Under the pieces are notes generated by a model. That model did not search any database and was not told the DNA's origin. It saw only the letters and a program-made list of their open reading frames with translations. A stretch of DNA of 51,760 bases from Acidobacteriota bacterium. Lineage in GTDB: Bacteria > Acidobacteriota > Blastocatellia > Pyrinomonadales > Pyrinomonadaceae. The stretch lies in the NCBI GenBank assembly GCA_020200155.1, contig JAIVJG010000166.1, positions 1-51,760 of the forward strand, in the 5' to 3' direction. Position numbers and translations under genes: made by a program. Shown here piece by piece: positions 15,648 through 24,666 of this stretch. Within the stretch, counting starts at the first letter, position 1. Each line of letters opens with the position of its first letter.

Positions 15648-16436
15648 ATGATCTTCAAGAAATGGCTCGTTGCTTGTATCTCTATCATCGCGGCAATCTC
15701 GTTGACGGGTTGCACAGACGCTAACAAGAATTCGCAGACAGTAAATCAGCCTGACGCCAAGTCGTCTCCCGTGTCGGTCGGCAGTAGCGGCGAAGCGGGG
15801 GTTGAGAAAATCAAACCTGCGCCCGGGACAGGTAATGTGCAGGGGAAAGTCTTGTACAACGGCAAGCCAGTCGAGAATATTGAAGTTAAGTTATGCGAGC
15901 AGTTCAATCAATTCTTCGGCGGCTGTAGCGGGAAAAGCTATACGGCGCGCACGGACAAAGACGGCGAGTATGTGATCGCTAACGTGGAGCCAAAGGTGTA
16001 CGAAGGCTTGCAGGCGCGTGTGTTCGACACAGACTCATACATCTTTGCGGCTTCGGGAATTGGAGGACTCAGTTCAACCAAGTACGAAGTTGCTGCGGAC
16101 AAGACTTTATTCATCTCGCCGACCAATCTCTTCAAGGGCGATCTGAAAGTGCTCAATCCTAAAGCGGGAGCTAAAGTCAGCGCGCAAAACCTGGAACTGA
16201 AATGGGAAGCCTACCCGGACGCGGCTTATTACAAGTTCAGCCTCTACCCCGAAGACATGAGCATCACGTCTCCGTACGTCAATGAGCGCGTCGAGGCGAC
16301 TTCTTTCAGTGTGGACAAGCCCCTCCAAAAAGGCACTTACCGTTGGCAAGTTGGAGCCTACAACAGCGCGGATCGAAAGCTGTCGGAAAGCAGTAGTGAC
16401 ATTAAATTCACAATTTCTGACGGCACTGCCCCGTAG
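15648..16436 (+). CDS. Lipoprotein with carboxypeptidase-regulatory-like domain
   Basis: A 262-residue protein with a type II signal peptide and lipobox (SLTGC, lipidated Cys22), then a Ser/Pro-rich linker. At about residues 65-150 lies a beta-sandwich with the pattern GNVQGKVLYNGKPVENIEVKL...ARTDKDGEYVIANVEP, the carboxypeptidase regulatory-like fold. A fibronectin-like segment follows (LELKWEAYPDAAYYKFSLYP...GTYRWQVGAYNSADR). It is probably anchored on the outer or inner membrane facing the periplasm. Base composition is visibly lower in GC than its neighbours, hinting at different ancestry or weaker codon selection. No enzyme motif is present. Confidence 0.75.
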   Translation: MIFKKWLVACISIIAAISLTGCTDANKNSQTVNQPDAKSSPVSVGSSGEAGVEKIKPAPGTGNVQGKVLYNGKPVENIEVKLCEQFNQFFGGCSGKSYTARTDKDGEYVIANVEPKVYEGLQARVFDTDSYIFAASGIGGLSSTKYEVAADKTLFISPTNLFKGDLKVLNPKAGAKVSAQNLELKWEAYPDAAYYKFSLYPEDMSITSPYVNERVEATSFSVDKPLQKGTYRWQVGAYNSADRKLSESSSDIKFTISDGTAP

Positions 16437-16591
16437 CGACATTATTCTGCTTGATTGCGGTGTGCATGTGAGTGCGACTGTTCAGAGTACACGCTTTCAG
16501 CGTGCGGCTCGTCAGACAGCCTGAGGGCTGAACTCCGCAACGCCAGTCGCATCCATGCGAGAACCGCTATCAATGCGTCTCCCACTGTTAA

Positions 16592-19540
16592 TCAAGCTGC
16601 TGTCGTAATTCGTTCGTAAGCTGCACGGATGGCGGCCATGCGCGCCGAGAGGTCTGACGACAGGGCAGAGGCAGAGGCGTATCCGGCGCGACGCGCGAGG
16701 TCGCGCAAAGTCGGGTGGTCTTCCGCCGTGGGCAGGCGCGTCGAGCGTCCAACAAGGAGGCGCAGGTAGTGGTCGAGCTGGCGAAGGAGCGCGTAGCCTT
16801 CGTCGAGCGCCGTGTAGTCTTCGTCATTGAGCGAGCGAGAGGCGTGGAGGCGTGCGAGCGTGGCGCGCGTCGAACGGTCTGCTTCGTCGTCGGGCGTGTG
16901 GTCGTGCAGTTGAAGGTAACGCGCGGTGAAGTACACGTCGAGCATGCCGCCGGGGCTGAACTTGATGTCGGTTTCGCGGGTCGAGTTGCGGCCCGCGCGT
17001 TCGCGCTCAAGCCTTGCGCGCACGCGGCGCGTCTCTTCACGCAGCATCTCCGGCGATGCCAGCCTCGCCGCTTCGTGAATCGCGGCTCTCGCTTCTCTCT
17101 CCACCGCGCGCCCCAGTTCGAGGTCGCCCGCCACCGCACGCAGCTTCACGTATGCGAGCCACTCCCAGACGCCCGCGCGCTCCTTCAAATAGCTGATAAA
17201 GGCGTTTGAAGGAAGCACCAGCGCGCCGTTCTTACCGTCGGGCCGCAGGCGCAGGTCAACGCGGTAGAGATAGCCGTCGCGCGTCAGGCTGGAGAGCGCC
17301 GCCGTCATCAACTCCGCGAGGCGCGCGTAAGCTTCGTCGTGCGTCAGGCCACGGAGCGGCGAAGGCACAGACGGGTCGTAGACGAGCACGAGGTCGAGGT
17401 CTGAGCCGTAATCCGTGCCGCCGCTCCCCATGCGACCGAGGCCGAAGACGGCGAGGCGCGGGCCGGCCAGAAGTCCGCCGTCGCGCCGCGCCAGTTCACG
17501 TCGCGCGACGAGAAGCGCCGCGTTGAGGCTGGCGGCGGCGAGCGCCGTCTGCAAACGATTCGATTCGAGCAGGGAGATTTTACCCGCGACATCGCACGCG
17601 CCGATTTCGACGAGCAGGTGTGCCCACACGCGCCTGAGCGCGGAGAGTTCCGCGCGGAAATTCGACTCCGCGTCAATGCCCGCGCGAAGGAGTGCTCGAT
17701 GGTCGCGGTTGAAGACGGCGGCGCTGTCGTTCGTCAGAGACGAGATAAGCGAGGGGTTGCCGGCGATCATCTCGCCGAAGAACTCGGACGCTCCGCACAG
17801 GCGGACGAGCGCGCATAAGATCGCGTCGGACAGTTCCACCTCCGCGCCGGATTTATCAAGCGAGGAAGCGATGCGCGCCAGCATAGAGAGCGCGCGACGC
17901 GCACTGAGCGCGCCGTCCGCCAACGCGCGCAGCCTTTGAGAGAGGGTTTCCACGTCCGCACCCTTCACGCCGCGACTCTGGTTTGACGCGAGGCGAGGCG
18001 CGAAGACAGTCGCGGCAGAGAGCGCGGCGGCGCTTTCCGCGTCCGCGTGCGGCTCCGGCGTGCGGTGCGGAGCGGAGGGCGAAGCGTCTGACTCCTCAAC
18101 GCCCTTGACGGAAGCGGCGTCCGGCTCGTGTGCGCCGTCAGCGTCGCCGAAGACGCGACGGTAAGCCGCGTGCACGTTGGACGTGTGCGTGCGGAGCGCG
18201 TGGTCGAATGCGGCGTACGCTTCGTGGCCGGAGAAGCGCATCCGCCGCGCGACGAGTGCGCGGCGCTCCGGGTTGTCGGGCACGACGTGCGTTTGCAGCC
18301 CGTGCTCCATCTGGACGCGATGCTCGAGCGTGCGCAGAAACGTGTAGGCGTCGCAGAGCGCGCTCCGCTCGCGCTCGCTGATAAGCCGGCGGTCTGCGAG
18401 TCGGCCAAGGGAGATGAGCGTGTGCGGCGCGTGCTGAAGCCATTCGTCGCGCCCACCGTAGGCGAGTTGCAACGCCTGCGCGATGAACTCGATCTCGCGG
18501 ATGCCGCCGCGACCGAGCTTGACGTTGAAGCCGCGCGAAGTGTCACCGTGCTGCCGGTCAATTTTTTGCTTGGCGAGACGGACATGCGCGAGCGCGCGTG
18601 AGACGGTTTCGTCAGAGCGATAGACGCGCGGGCGCACGCCTTCGGCGAACCTCGCGTAGAGCGCTGCGGAGCCGGCTGAGGCGCGCGAACGAATCAGAGC
18701 CTGCAACTCCCAGGCGTGCGCCGTCTCGCGGTAGTAGCGCAGAGCTTCGGAGAGCGAGCAGGCGAGCGCGCCGTCGCGCCCGTGCGGTCTCAGTCGCAGA
18801 TCAACGCGATAGGCCGCGCCCTCGCCCGAAGGTTTGCCCGTGATGTGCGCGACGCGTTCGGCGAGCTTGCAGAAATACTCCCGGTTGGTTGTGGCCCCAC
18901 GCTCGCCCGCGCCGGAAGTTTCGCCTTCGTCGGAATAGAGGAACATCAGATCAATGTCCGATGAATAGTTGAGTTCGCGCGAGCCGAGCTTTCCCAGCGC
19001 GACGATGCAGAAACTCGCGCGACTCGTGCGGCCACGCGCGTCCGTGCACTGCGGCGCGCCGTAGAGGTTGTCGAGTTCCTGCTGCGCGAGCGAGAGCGCG
19101 TACTGCAAAATGGCGTCGGCGAGATTCGAGAGTTCTTCGGTCGTCTCGACGAGAGTCGAAGCCTTGCGGATGTCGTGCAGGTAGACGCGCAGAAGTTCGC
19201 GGCGGCGGAAGCGCGCGAGCAAGACCTGCGCGTCGAGTTGCGAGTGCGTGAGCGCGAAGCGCGCGAGCGATTCGCCCAACTCTTCCGCCTCACGGACGCG
19301 AGCCAGCACTCTTTCGCGCGCCAGCCAGTTGAGATAATCGGGATGCTGCGCCAGCGTCGTACCCAGCAGAGGACTCCAGGCGGCGAGCGCGAGCGAGTCG
19401 GAAAGCAGGCCGACGTCGCGCTCGAATTGCCTCTTCACGCGTGGATGCTCCGCCGTGATGCGCTCGTAAAACAGACGCGCGCCCTCCGCGTCCGGCAGGT
19501 CGCGCACGAGCGCTTCGATTTTCTCGTCGAGTTTCAGCAA
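16592..19540 (-). CDS. glnE: Bifunctional glutamine synthetase adenylyltransferase/deadenylylase
   Basis: A 982-residue, full-length GlnE. It attaches AMP to, and phosphorolytically removes it from, a tyrosine of GlnA in response to PII signals. Both nucleotidyltransferase domains carry their G-S-(x)8-D-x-D motif: GSRELNYSSDID at residues 186-197 (deadenylylase half) and GSGGTDYGSDLD near 703-715 (adenylylase half). Between them are the GlnD-like helical linker (KLGRGGIREIEFIAQALQL) and an Ala/Pro-rich insert. The start codon is TTG at 19540 with no strong ribosome-binding site, so the first residues are tentative. Its likely target glnA lies 1.3 kb further along the same strand, and that GlnA keeps the modifiable tyrosine. 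Confidence 0.95.
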   Translation of the reverse strand: MLKLDEKIEALVRDLPDAEGARLFYERITAEHPRVKRQFERDVGLLSDSLALAAWSPLLGTTLAQHPDYLNWLARERVLARVREAEELGESLARFALTHSQLDAQVLLARFRRRELLRVYLHDIRKASTLVETTEELSNLADAILQYALSLAQQELDNLYGAPQCTDARGRTSRASFCIVALGKLGSRELNYSSDIDLMFLYSDEGETSGAGERGATTNREYFCKLAERVAHITGKPSGEGAAYRVDLRLRPHGRDGALACSLSEALRYYRETAHAWELQALIRSRASAGSAALYARFAEGVRPRVYRSDETVSRALAHVRLAKQKIDRQHGDTSRGFNVKLGRGGIREIEFIAQALQLAYGGRDEWLQHAPHTLISLGRLADRRLISERERSALCDAYTFLRTLEHRVQMEHGLQTHVVPDNPERRALVARRMRFSGHEAYAAFDHALRTHTSNVHAAYRRVFGDADGAHEPDAASVKGVEESDASPSAPHRTPEPHADAESAAALSAATVFAPRLASNQSRGVKGADVETLSQRLRALADGALSARRALSMLARIASSLDKSGAEVELSDAILCALVRLCGASEFFGEMIAGNPSLISSLTNDSAAVFNRDHRALLRAGIDAESNFRAELSALRRVWAHLLVEIGACDVAGKISLLESNRLQTALAAASLNAALLVARRELARRDGGLLAGPRLAVFGLGRMGSGGTDYGSDLDLVLVYDPSVPSPLRGLTHDEAYARLAELMTAALSSLTRDGYLYRVDLRLRPDGKNGALVLPSNAFISYLKERAGVWEWLAYVKLRAVAGDLELGRAVEREARAAIHEAARLASPEMLREETRRVRARLERERAGRNSTRETDIKFSPGGMLDVYFTARYLQLHDHTPDDEADRSTRATLARLHASRSLNDEDYTALDEGYALLRQLDHYLRLLVGRSTRLPTAEDHPTLRDLARRAGYASASALSSDLSARMAAIRAAYERITTAA

Positions 19541-19686
19541 GGTAGTGATATATTACGCGGCCTCCGGCGACTGAAGCCAGCGCGTTTTAGTGCGAGCGTG
19601 CGCGCTTCACGCAGCGCGAAGAGATTCAACAGTTCCCTTAACAGGGGGCAAACCACTCAAACGGCTCAACACAAAAGGAGGCACAG

Positions 19687-20064
19687 GTGAAAAGAAGGCT
19701 CTTGTTAGGCTTGATACTCGCCGCAGTGGCGCTAGCTACGGTCGGCGTGGACAGCTACGGGACAGCGGCGGCGCGGCGCGTGACGAAGACACACCAGTTT
19801 CGCTGCACGGATCGAAATCAGTCTCTCTATTTTCTGGTCTACGAGATTGACGGGCATCTGGATCGCGGGTTGATGTACGTGGAAAACATGCAGGTCGCCA
19901 ACATGAGTGTGGAATGGGCCGGAACTAATTTTATCAAGGCCAAGGTCAATGGCAATACGGCCAACGTGGCCTTCCTGCTCGGCAAGGACGGCAACCTGAT
20001 GGTCGCCAACTACACCACCTCGACACGCGTGCCGGTTTGCCATGCCAGTTACGCGTACCGTTAG
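19687..20064 (+). CDS. Small secreted protein, unknown
   Basis: A 125-residue protein starting at GTG behind an excellent ribosome-binding site (AAAGGAGG). The signal peptide is MKRRLLLGLILAAVALATVG. The mature part has two cysteines far apart (FRCTDRN and VPVCHASY), which could form a disulfide, and an alternating beta-like pattern (SLYFLVYEIDGHLDRGLMYV, NVAFLLGKDGNLMVANYTT). I do not recognise a family. It lies divergent from glnE and convergent with a GNAT gene, with no metabolic link visible. Confidence 0.65.
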   Translation: MKRRLLLGLILAAVALATVGVDSYGTAAARRVTKTHQFRCTDRNQSLYFLVYEIDGHLDRGLMYVENMQVANMSVEWAGTNFIKAKVNGNTANVAFLLGKDGNLMVANYTTSTRVPVCHASYAYR

Positions 20065-20108
20065 AGACATGACCGGACGAGAAAGAACAGAGCGGCGGGC
20101 GGCGCGTC

Positions 20109-20771
20109 TTAAGTGTGAACAGGGCGCGCCAGCTTCTCTTCCAACGCTGCTTTGACCAGCGGCCATTCGGAATCAATGATGCTGTAGTAGACGGAGTGGC
20201 GGAAGCGCCCCGTGTAGGTAATCATGTGGTTGCGGAACGTGCCCTCTTCCTTCGCGCCGAGGCGGAGGATGGCGCGGCGCGAGCGTTCGTTAAGCGAATC
20301 GGTTTTCAACTCGACGCGAATCGCGCCCAAACTCTCGAAGGCGTAATTGAGCATCAGATACTTCGCCTCGGTGTTGACGGGCGTGCGCTGCCATGCGGGC
20401 GCGACCCACGTCCAGCCGATCTCGACACGGCGGTTGGCGCGATCAATGTTCCCGAAGCGCGTGCTGCCGACGGGCTGGCCGGATGATTTATCTATCGTCG
20501 CGAACGGCAGCGACATTCCACTCGCCTGATCTTCAAGCGCTGTCTCGATGTAGCGGCGCATCTCCTCCGGCGTGCTGACGAGCATCGTCGTCAACTTCCA
20601 CAACTCTCCGTCCAGCCCGACCTCGCACAGTGCCGCCGTGTGCTCAAGCGAGAGCGGCGCGAGGCGGACATAACGGCCTTCGAGTGTGACAGGGGAAAGC
20701 AGGGATGAGGGATGAAGGATGAGGGATGAAGGAGAATCCAGTTCGCCTGAATTGTCTTTTTCATCCCTCAT
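20109..20771 (-). CDS. GNAT N-acetyltransferase (RimJ/RimL type)
   Basis: Acetyl-CoA-dependent N-acetyltransferase. The conserved domain starts at VTLEGRYVRLAPLSLEHTAAL and continues through GSTRFGNIDRANRRVEIGWTWVAPAWQRTPVNTEAKYLMLNYAFESLGAIRVELKTDSLNERSRRAILRLGAKEEGTF, the RimJ/RimL-type GNAT fold with its acetyl-CoA loop (Q-R-T-P-V-N-T replaces the usual Q/R-x-x-G-x-G/A, as in many members). The only upstream Met lies inside a word-like palindromic repeat, so the first 25 or so residues (DEKDNSGELDSPSSLILHPS) are repeat-encoded, unless a CTG codon nearer VTLEGR is used. The substrate, a protein N-terminus or small amine, is unknown. Confidence 0.82.
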   Translation of the reverse strand: MRDEKDNSGELDSPSSLILHPSSLLSPVTLEGRYVRLAPLSLEHTAALCEVGLDGELWKLTTMLVSTPEEMRRYIETALEDQASGMSLPFATIDKSSGQPVGSTRFGNIDRANRRVEIGWTWVAPAWQRTPVNTEAKYLMLNYAFESLGAIRVELKTDSLNERSRRAILRLGAKEEGTFRNHMITYTGRFRHSVYYSIIDSEWPLVKAALEEKLARPVHT

Positions 20772-20792
20772 CCCTTATCCCTCATCCCTTAC
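20700..20792. repeat. Palindrome of GGATGAGGGATGAA words overlapping the GNAT start
   Basis: The left arm (about 20700-20733) repeats AGGGATGAGGGATGAAGGAT and similar words; the right arm (about 20760-20791) repeats TCATCCCTCATCCCTTATCC. The two arms pair around a unique 27-base centre. The element fills the gap between glnA and the downstream GNAT gene and supplies the latter's first available ATG. Confidence 0.8.
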
Positions 20793-20795
20793 GGT

Positions 20796-22220
20796 TTAGA
20801 TGTCGAAATAGTGCGCGAACTCAAGCGGGTGCGGGCGCATGCGGAGGGGCTGAATCTCGCGCTCGCGCTTGTAGGAAATCCATCGGTCAATCAGCTTCGG
20901 CGTGAAGACTTCACCCCTGAGCAGGAATTCGTGGTCGGCTTCGAGCGCCGAAAGCGCCTCGTCGAGTGAGCCGGGCAAGCTCGGCACGTCCTTCAACTCT
21001 TCAGGTGAAAGGTCGTAGATGTCCTTGTCGAGCGGCTGGCCCGGATCAATGCGGTTCTGGATGCCGTCGAGGCCCGCCATGAGCATCGCCGAAAAGGCGA
21101 GGTACGGATTGCAGGACGGGTCGGGCGGACGAAATTCGAGCCGCTTGAGTTTCGGGCTTTGCGAGAACATCGGAATGCGAATCGCCGCCGAGCGATTGCG
21201 CGCGGAGTAGGCGAGATTGACGGGAGCCTCGAAGCCGGGGACGAGTCGCTTGTAGCTGTTCGTCGTCGGCGCGGCGAAGGCGACGACCGCCGCCGCGTGC
21301 TTCAAGAGTCCGCCGATGTAGAAGCGCGCCATCTCGGAGAGGCCCGCGTAGCCGTCGCCGGCGAAGAGCGGCTTCTCGTTCTTCCAGAGCGATTGATGAC
21401 AGTGCATCCCCGATCCGTTGTCGCCGTAGAGCGGCTTCGGCATGAAGGTCGCGGCCTTGCCGTACTGGTACGCCGTGTTGCGCACGACGTACTTGAAGAG
21501 TTGGAGGTTGTCGGCGGTGCCGAGCATCGTCGAGAAGCGGATGTCTATCTCACACTGCATCGGCGCGACTTCGTGATGATGACACTCGACGGGAATGCCG
21601 ACGTGTTCGAGCGTCAGCGCCATCTCGGAGCGCAGGTCTACGAGGCTGTCGGTGGGCGAGACCGGAACATAGCCTTCCTTCTGCCGGACGCGGTAGCCGA
21701 GATTAGGGCCATGAGATTCGTCCGTGCCGGTGCGCCCGCTCATCCAGTGAGCCTCGTCGGAATTGACGCTGTAGGAAGCGGAGTTCGGGTCGTTCTTGAA
21801 ACTGACCGAGTCGAAGACGAAGAACTCTGCTTCGGGGCCGAAGTTGGCAACGTCTGCAATACCTGTAAAGCGCAGGTAGCTTTCGGCACGCTGCGCCACC
21901 GAGCGCGGGTCGAGACCGTAGCCTTCCTTCGTGATCGGGTCAACCGCGTTGGCGATGAGGCAGAGCGTCGGCTCCTCCGTAAACGGGTCCATCCACATCC
22001 TGACGGGGTCGGGCACGAGCAGCATGTCGGACTCGTGGATCGAGGCCCAGCCGCGAAGGCTGGAGGCGTCGAAGCCGAACCCGTTTTCGAACGAGCCTTC
22101 GCCGAGTTCGTGAATGGGAAACGTCAGGTGGTGCCAAGAGCCGATCAGGTCTGTAAAGCGAACTGAGACAAATTTCGCCTTCTGGTCTTCGGCATACTTC
22201 AAGGCCGTTTTAGCGTCCAT
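20796..22220 (-). CDS. glnA: Glutamine synthetase type I
   Basis: A 474-residue dodecameric GSI, making glutamine from glutamate, ammonia and ATP. Motifs: [18 protein letters not shown] (beta-grasp), [12 protein letters not shown] (metal ligands), [30 protein letters not shown] (ATP and glutamate), [24 protein letters not shown] and [19 protein letters not shown]. The adenylylation loop is present as [12 protein letters not shown] with Tyr402, so the enzyme should be controlled by GlnE, encoded nearby. Length and motif order match the GSI-beta type found with GlnE. A 425-base divergent intergenic region separates it from speA and should hold its promoter. Nothing is truncated. Confidence 0.97.
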   Translation of the reverse strand: MDAKTALKYAEDQKAKFVSVRFTDLIGSWHHLTFPIHELGEGSFENGFGFDASSLRGWASIHESDMLLVPDPVRMWMDPFTEEPTLCLIANAVDPITKEGYGLDPRSVAQRAESYLRFTGIADVANFGPEAEFFVFDSVSFKNDPNSASYSVNSDEAHWMSGRTGTDESHGPNLGYRVRQKEGYVPVSPTDSLVDLRSEMALTLEHVGIPVECHHHEVAPMQCEIDIRFSTMLGTADNLQLFKYVVRNTAYQYGKAATFMPKPLYGDNGSGMHCHQSLWKNEKPLFAGDGYAGLSEMARFYIGGLLKHAAAVVAFAAPTTNSYKRLVPGFEAPVNLAYSARNRSAAIRIPMFSQSPKLKRLEFRPPDPSCNPYLAFSAMLMAGLDGIQNRIDPGQPLDKDIYDLSPEELKDVPSLPGSLDEALSALEADHEFLLRGEVFTPKLIDRWISYKREREIQPLRMRPHPLEFAHYFDI

Positions 22221-22577
22221 ATTTTCTCCTGAAATAAGATATAGGGGGTGGAAGAGGTCTGCCGCCCCTTGCGAGGCGGCTGGAAGGTCTTTTTGAACGA
22301 ACCGGAGCGAGCGTCATAAGTCGTCACAGCGACGCTATAAAAAACTGGCATTATAGTCTCGCGACGACGACTGTCAAGGTTTCACGGTTAAACGCCCGGT
22401 CACAAGCCCGTGCACGCCCCGCCATATTTGGCTCTAAATCGTTCTGGTAAGTGAGCTTAACCGCATCGCACCGCCGCCGCGCGGAAAAAATAGTTTTTGA
22501 CCGACTCCGGTTTTTCTGTTACATTGCGCGATCAGTTATCCAATCCTGAATTCATCAAATAATCAGGCATTCAAGAC
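22221..22577. other. Divergent intergenic region between glnA and speA
   Basis: This 357-base part of the gap holds the glnA leader (ribosome-binding AGGAG read on the minus strand just before its ATG), an AT-richer stretch around 22330-22360 (GCTATAAAAAACTGGCATTA) and the speA promoter described separately. I see no ORF, RNA gene or known riboswitch. PII or NtrC-type operator sites cannot be judged by eye. Confidence 0.5.
22497..22524 (+). promoter_or_regulatory. Sigma-70-type promoter for speA
   Basis: TTGACC (22497-22502) and TTACAT (22519-22524) are separated by 16 bases, preceded by the AT-rich AAAAAATAGTTTT. Transcription would start near 22531, giving a 115-base leader before speA that includes the Arg-rich mini-ORF. 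The 13-base string TCTGTTACATTGC recurs upstream of the Wzt gene at 48674-48686. Confidence 0.55.
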
Positions 22578-22649
22578 ATGAAGGGTGCCCGCGCCAGATT
22601 TGCCCGGACTTTTAAGGACGTCAAGGCAGGCAGGAGAGCTAGAAGTTGA
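22578..22649 (+). CDS. Putative Arg-rich leader peptide overlapping the speA start
   Basis: An ATG mini-ORF of 23 codons encodes MKGARARFARTFKDVKAGRR followed by Ala-Arg-Ser. It contains six arginines (CGC, AGA, CGG, AGG, AGA, AGA) and three lysines. Its stop TGA (22647-22649) overlaps the TTG start codon of speA (22646-22648), so termination and speA initiation share bases. A leader rich in arginine, ahead of arginine decarboxylase, would let ribosome progress sense arginyl-tRNA or polyamine supply, as leader peptides do elsewhere. Against it: it has no clear ribosome-binding site of its own, and its AGG-AGA codons double as the speA Shine-Dalgarno. Treat it as a hypothesis. Confidence 0.4.
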   Translation: MKGARARFARTFKDVKAGRRARS

Positions 22650-24580
22650 CGACGGCCATCGAACAGACGCTCGAAACCTACGGGATCGAAAATTGGGGGG
22701 CCGGTTACTTCGGCATCAATCGCAAGGGCAACCTCGTCGTACACCCGTCCGAAGCCGACCAGGCGCGCGCGGCGGATGTCCGGGAGATTATTGACGACCT
22801 GCAAAGGCGCGGCATCTCGGCCCCGGTTCTTCTGCGCTTCCCGCAACTCGTTACCGCGCAAGTTCGCAAACTCCAGCGCGCCTTTCGCAACTCCATACGC
22901 GAGTACGAATATCAAGGCTCGCACATGTGCGTCTACCCGATGAAGGTCAACCAGAACCGGGCCGTCGTCGAGGAATACCTGCGCGAAGGCTCGCGCTACG
23001 ACTTCGGGCTGGAGGCCGGGTCGAAGGCGGAACTCTACGGCGCGCTCGCGCTCGAACAGTCTGCGGACAGCCTGCTCGTCCTCAACGGCTTCAAGGATGA
23101 GGAGTTCATCGAGCTTGCTTTTCTGGGCGCACGCTCCGGCAAGCGCGTCGTGATCGTCATCGAGAAGATGAGCGAACTCGACCACATCCTGCGCTTCGCC
23201 GACGAGGCCGAGGACAGCGACATGCCGATGGTCGGCATTCGCGTCAAGCTCTACTCGAAGGGTTCCGGGCGCTGGGAGAAGTCGGGCGGCGAGGCGGCGA
23301 AGTTCGGCCTGACGACCACGGAAATTCTCGAAGTTATCCGCCGCATGCAGGAAGCCGACCGCGTGGACATGGTTAAGCTCCTGCACTTCCACATCGGCTC
23401 GCAACTGACAGACATCAAGCGCATCAAGAACGCGATGAAGGAGGCGGCGCGCGTCTACTCGAAGATTTACCAGATGAAGGTGCCGATTGATCTGCTCGAC
23501 GTGGGCGGCGGCATGGCTGTGGACTATGACGGCTCGAAGACGGCCTTCGACTCTTCCGCCAACTACTCGGCGCAGGAGTTCGCCAACGATGTCGTCTACA
23601 CGATCATGCAGGTTTGCGACGACGAGAACGTGCCGCACCCGACGATCATACAGGAATCAGGCCGCTACCTTTCGGCCTACCATGCCATCCTCGTTACCAA
23701 TGTGTTGGACGAGATCGAAACGGTCGTCGAAGACATCACGCCGATTGAGATTGAAGAGGACGATCCACAGGTCGTCACCGAACTCGGCGACCTGCGCGAA
23801 AGCATCACCGTCAAGAACTATCGCGAGTATTATCACGACGCGCTCGAACACCGCGACGAATTGTTCACGCTTTTCAACCTCGGATTGATCTCTCTGGAAG
23901 ACCGCGCCAAGGGCGAAGTGCTCTTCTGGGACGTGTGCGAACGCGCCGACAGGCATGCGCAGCAGGCCGAATACGTGTCGGAAGAATTCACGGAACTCCG
24001 ACGTCTCCTGCGCGCGAAGTACCTGACAAATTTTTCCGTCTTCCGCAGTGTTCCCGACAACTGGGCGCTCGACCAGTTGTTCCCGATCATCCCGATTCAC
24101 CGACTCAACAAGGCCCCCGGCGAGTACGCCACGCTCTGCGACATTACGTGCGACTCGGACGGCGTGGTGGACAAGTTTGTTGACCTGCACGACGTGAAGC
24201 AGGTGTTGGAACTACACACACTGATCCCCGGCGAGCCGTACTACATCGCCTTCATGCTCGTCGGCGCGTACCAGGAGGCGATGGGCAACAATCACAACCT
24301 CTTCGGCGCTCCCAACGAGGCGCACATCCACATTGACGAAGACGGATATTTAATCAAGAAGGTCGTGCGCGGCACAAACGTGGGCGAGGCGCTGGAGCGT
24401 GCGCGCTACGAGCGCGGGCAACTTCACGAGGGCTTTCGCCGCCTCGTCGCGCATCGCATCAAGCGCGGTGAACTGAGCGAAGCCGGGGGCGCGGGGATGG
24501 TCGAACTCTACGAATCGCGCATTACTTCCTACACGTACCTCGCCGTCAACGGAAGCGATAACAAACAGAAACGCCGGTGA
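22646..24580 (+). CDS. speA: Biosynthetic arginine decarboxylase
   Basis: A 644-residue PLP enzyme of the alanine-racemase fold III type that converts arginine to agmatine. The N-terminus WGAGYFGINRKGNLVVHP, the PLP lysine in YPMKVNQNR (Lys100), LLHFHIGSQLTDI, LLDVGGGMAVDYDGS and QESGRYLSAYHAI are typical of SpeA, as is the C-terminal insert with the AGAY-like LVGAYQEAMGNNHNLFGAPNEAHI. The start is TTG at 22646 behind CAGGAGAG; it overlaps a possible Arg-rich leader ORF. speY and speB follow on the same strand, giving arginine to agmatine to putrescine to a longer polyamine. It is full length with no missing residues. Confidence 0.96.
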   Translation: MTTAIEQTLETYGIENWGAGYFGINRKGNLVVHPSEADQARAADVREIIDDLQRRGISAPVLLRFPQLVTAQVRKLQRAFRNSIREYEYQGSHMCVYPMKVNQNRAVVEEYLREGSRYDFGLEAGSKAELYGALALEQSADSLLVLNGFKDEEFIELAFLGARSGKRVVIVIEKMSELDHILRFADEAEDSDMPMVGIRVKLYSKGSGRWEKSGGEAAKFGLTTTEILEVIRRMQEADRVDMVKLLHFHIGSQLTDIKRIKNAMKEAARVYSKIYQMKVPIDLLDVGGGMAVDYDGSKTAFDSSANYSAQEFANDVVYTIMQVCDDENVPHPTIIQESGRYLSAYHAILVTNVLDEIETVVEDITPIEIEEDDPQVVTELGDLRESITVKNYREYYHDALEHRDELFTLFNLGLISLEDRAKGEVLFWDVCERADRHAQQAEYVSEEFTELRRLLRAKYLTNFSVFRSVPDNWALDQLFPIIPIHRLNKAPGEYATLCDITCDSDGVVDKFVDLHDVKQVLELHTLIPGEPYYIAFMLVGAYQEAMGNNHNLFGAPNEAHIHIDEDGYLIKKVVRGTNVGEALERARYERGQLHEGFRRLVAHRIKRGELSEAGGAGMVELYESRITSYTYLAVNGSDNKQKRR

Positions 24581-24666
24581 GAAGGAGAAAAGTGATGGTG
24601 ACGAGCGACCGGTTATGAGTTAAGACGGATTCTTACTCATCATTCATCATTCATCACTCCAAGAAT

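Noticed and set aside
21159-22166. Plus-strand ORF of 335 codons opposite glnA
   Set aside because: Antisense shadow of a highly conserved gene; no start signal or domain.
22525-22645. Riboswitch in the speA leader
   Set aside because: I could not match it to guanidine, SAM or other known consensus folds; the Arg-rich mini-ORF explains the layout better.
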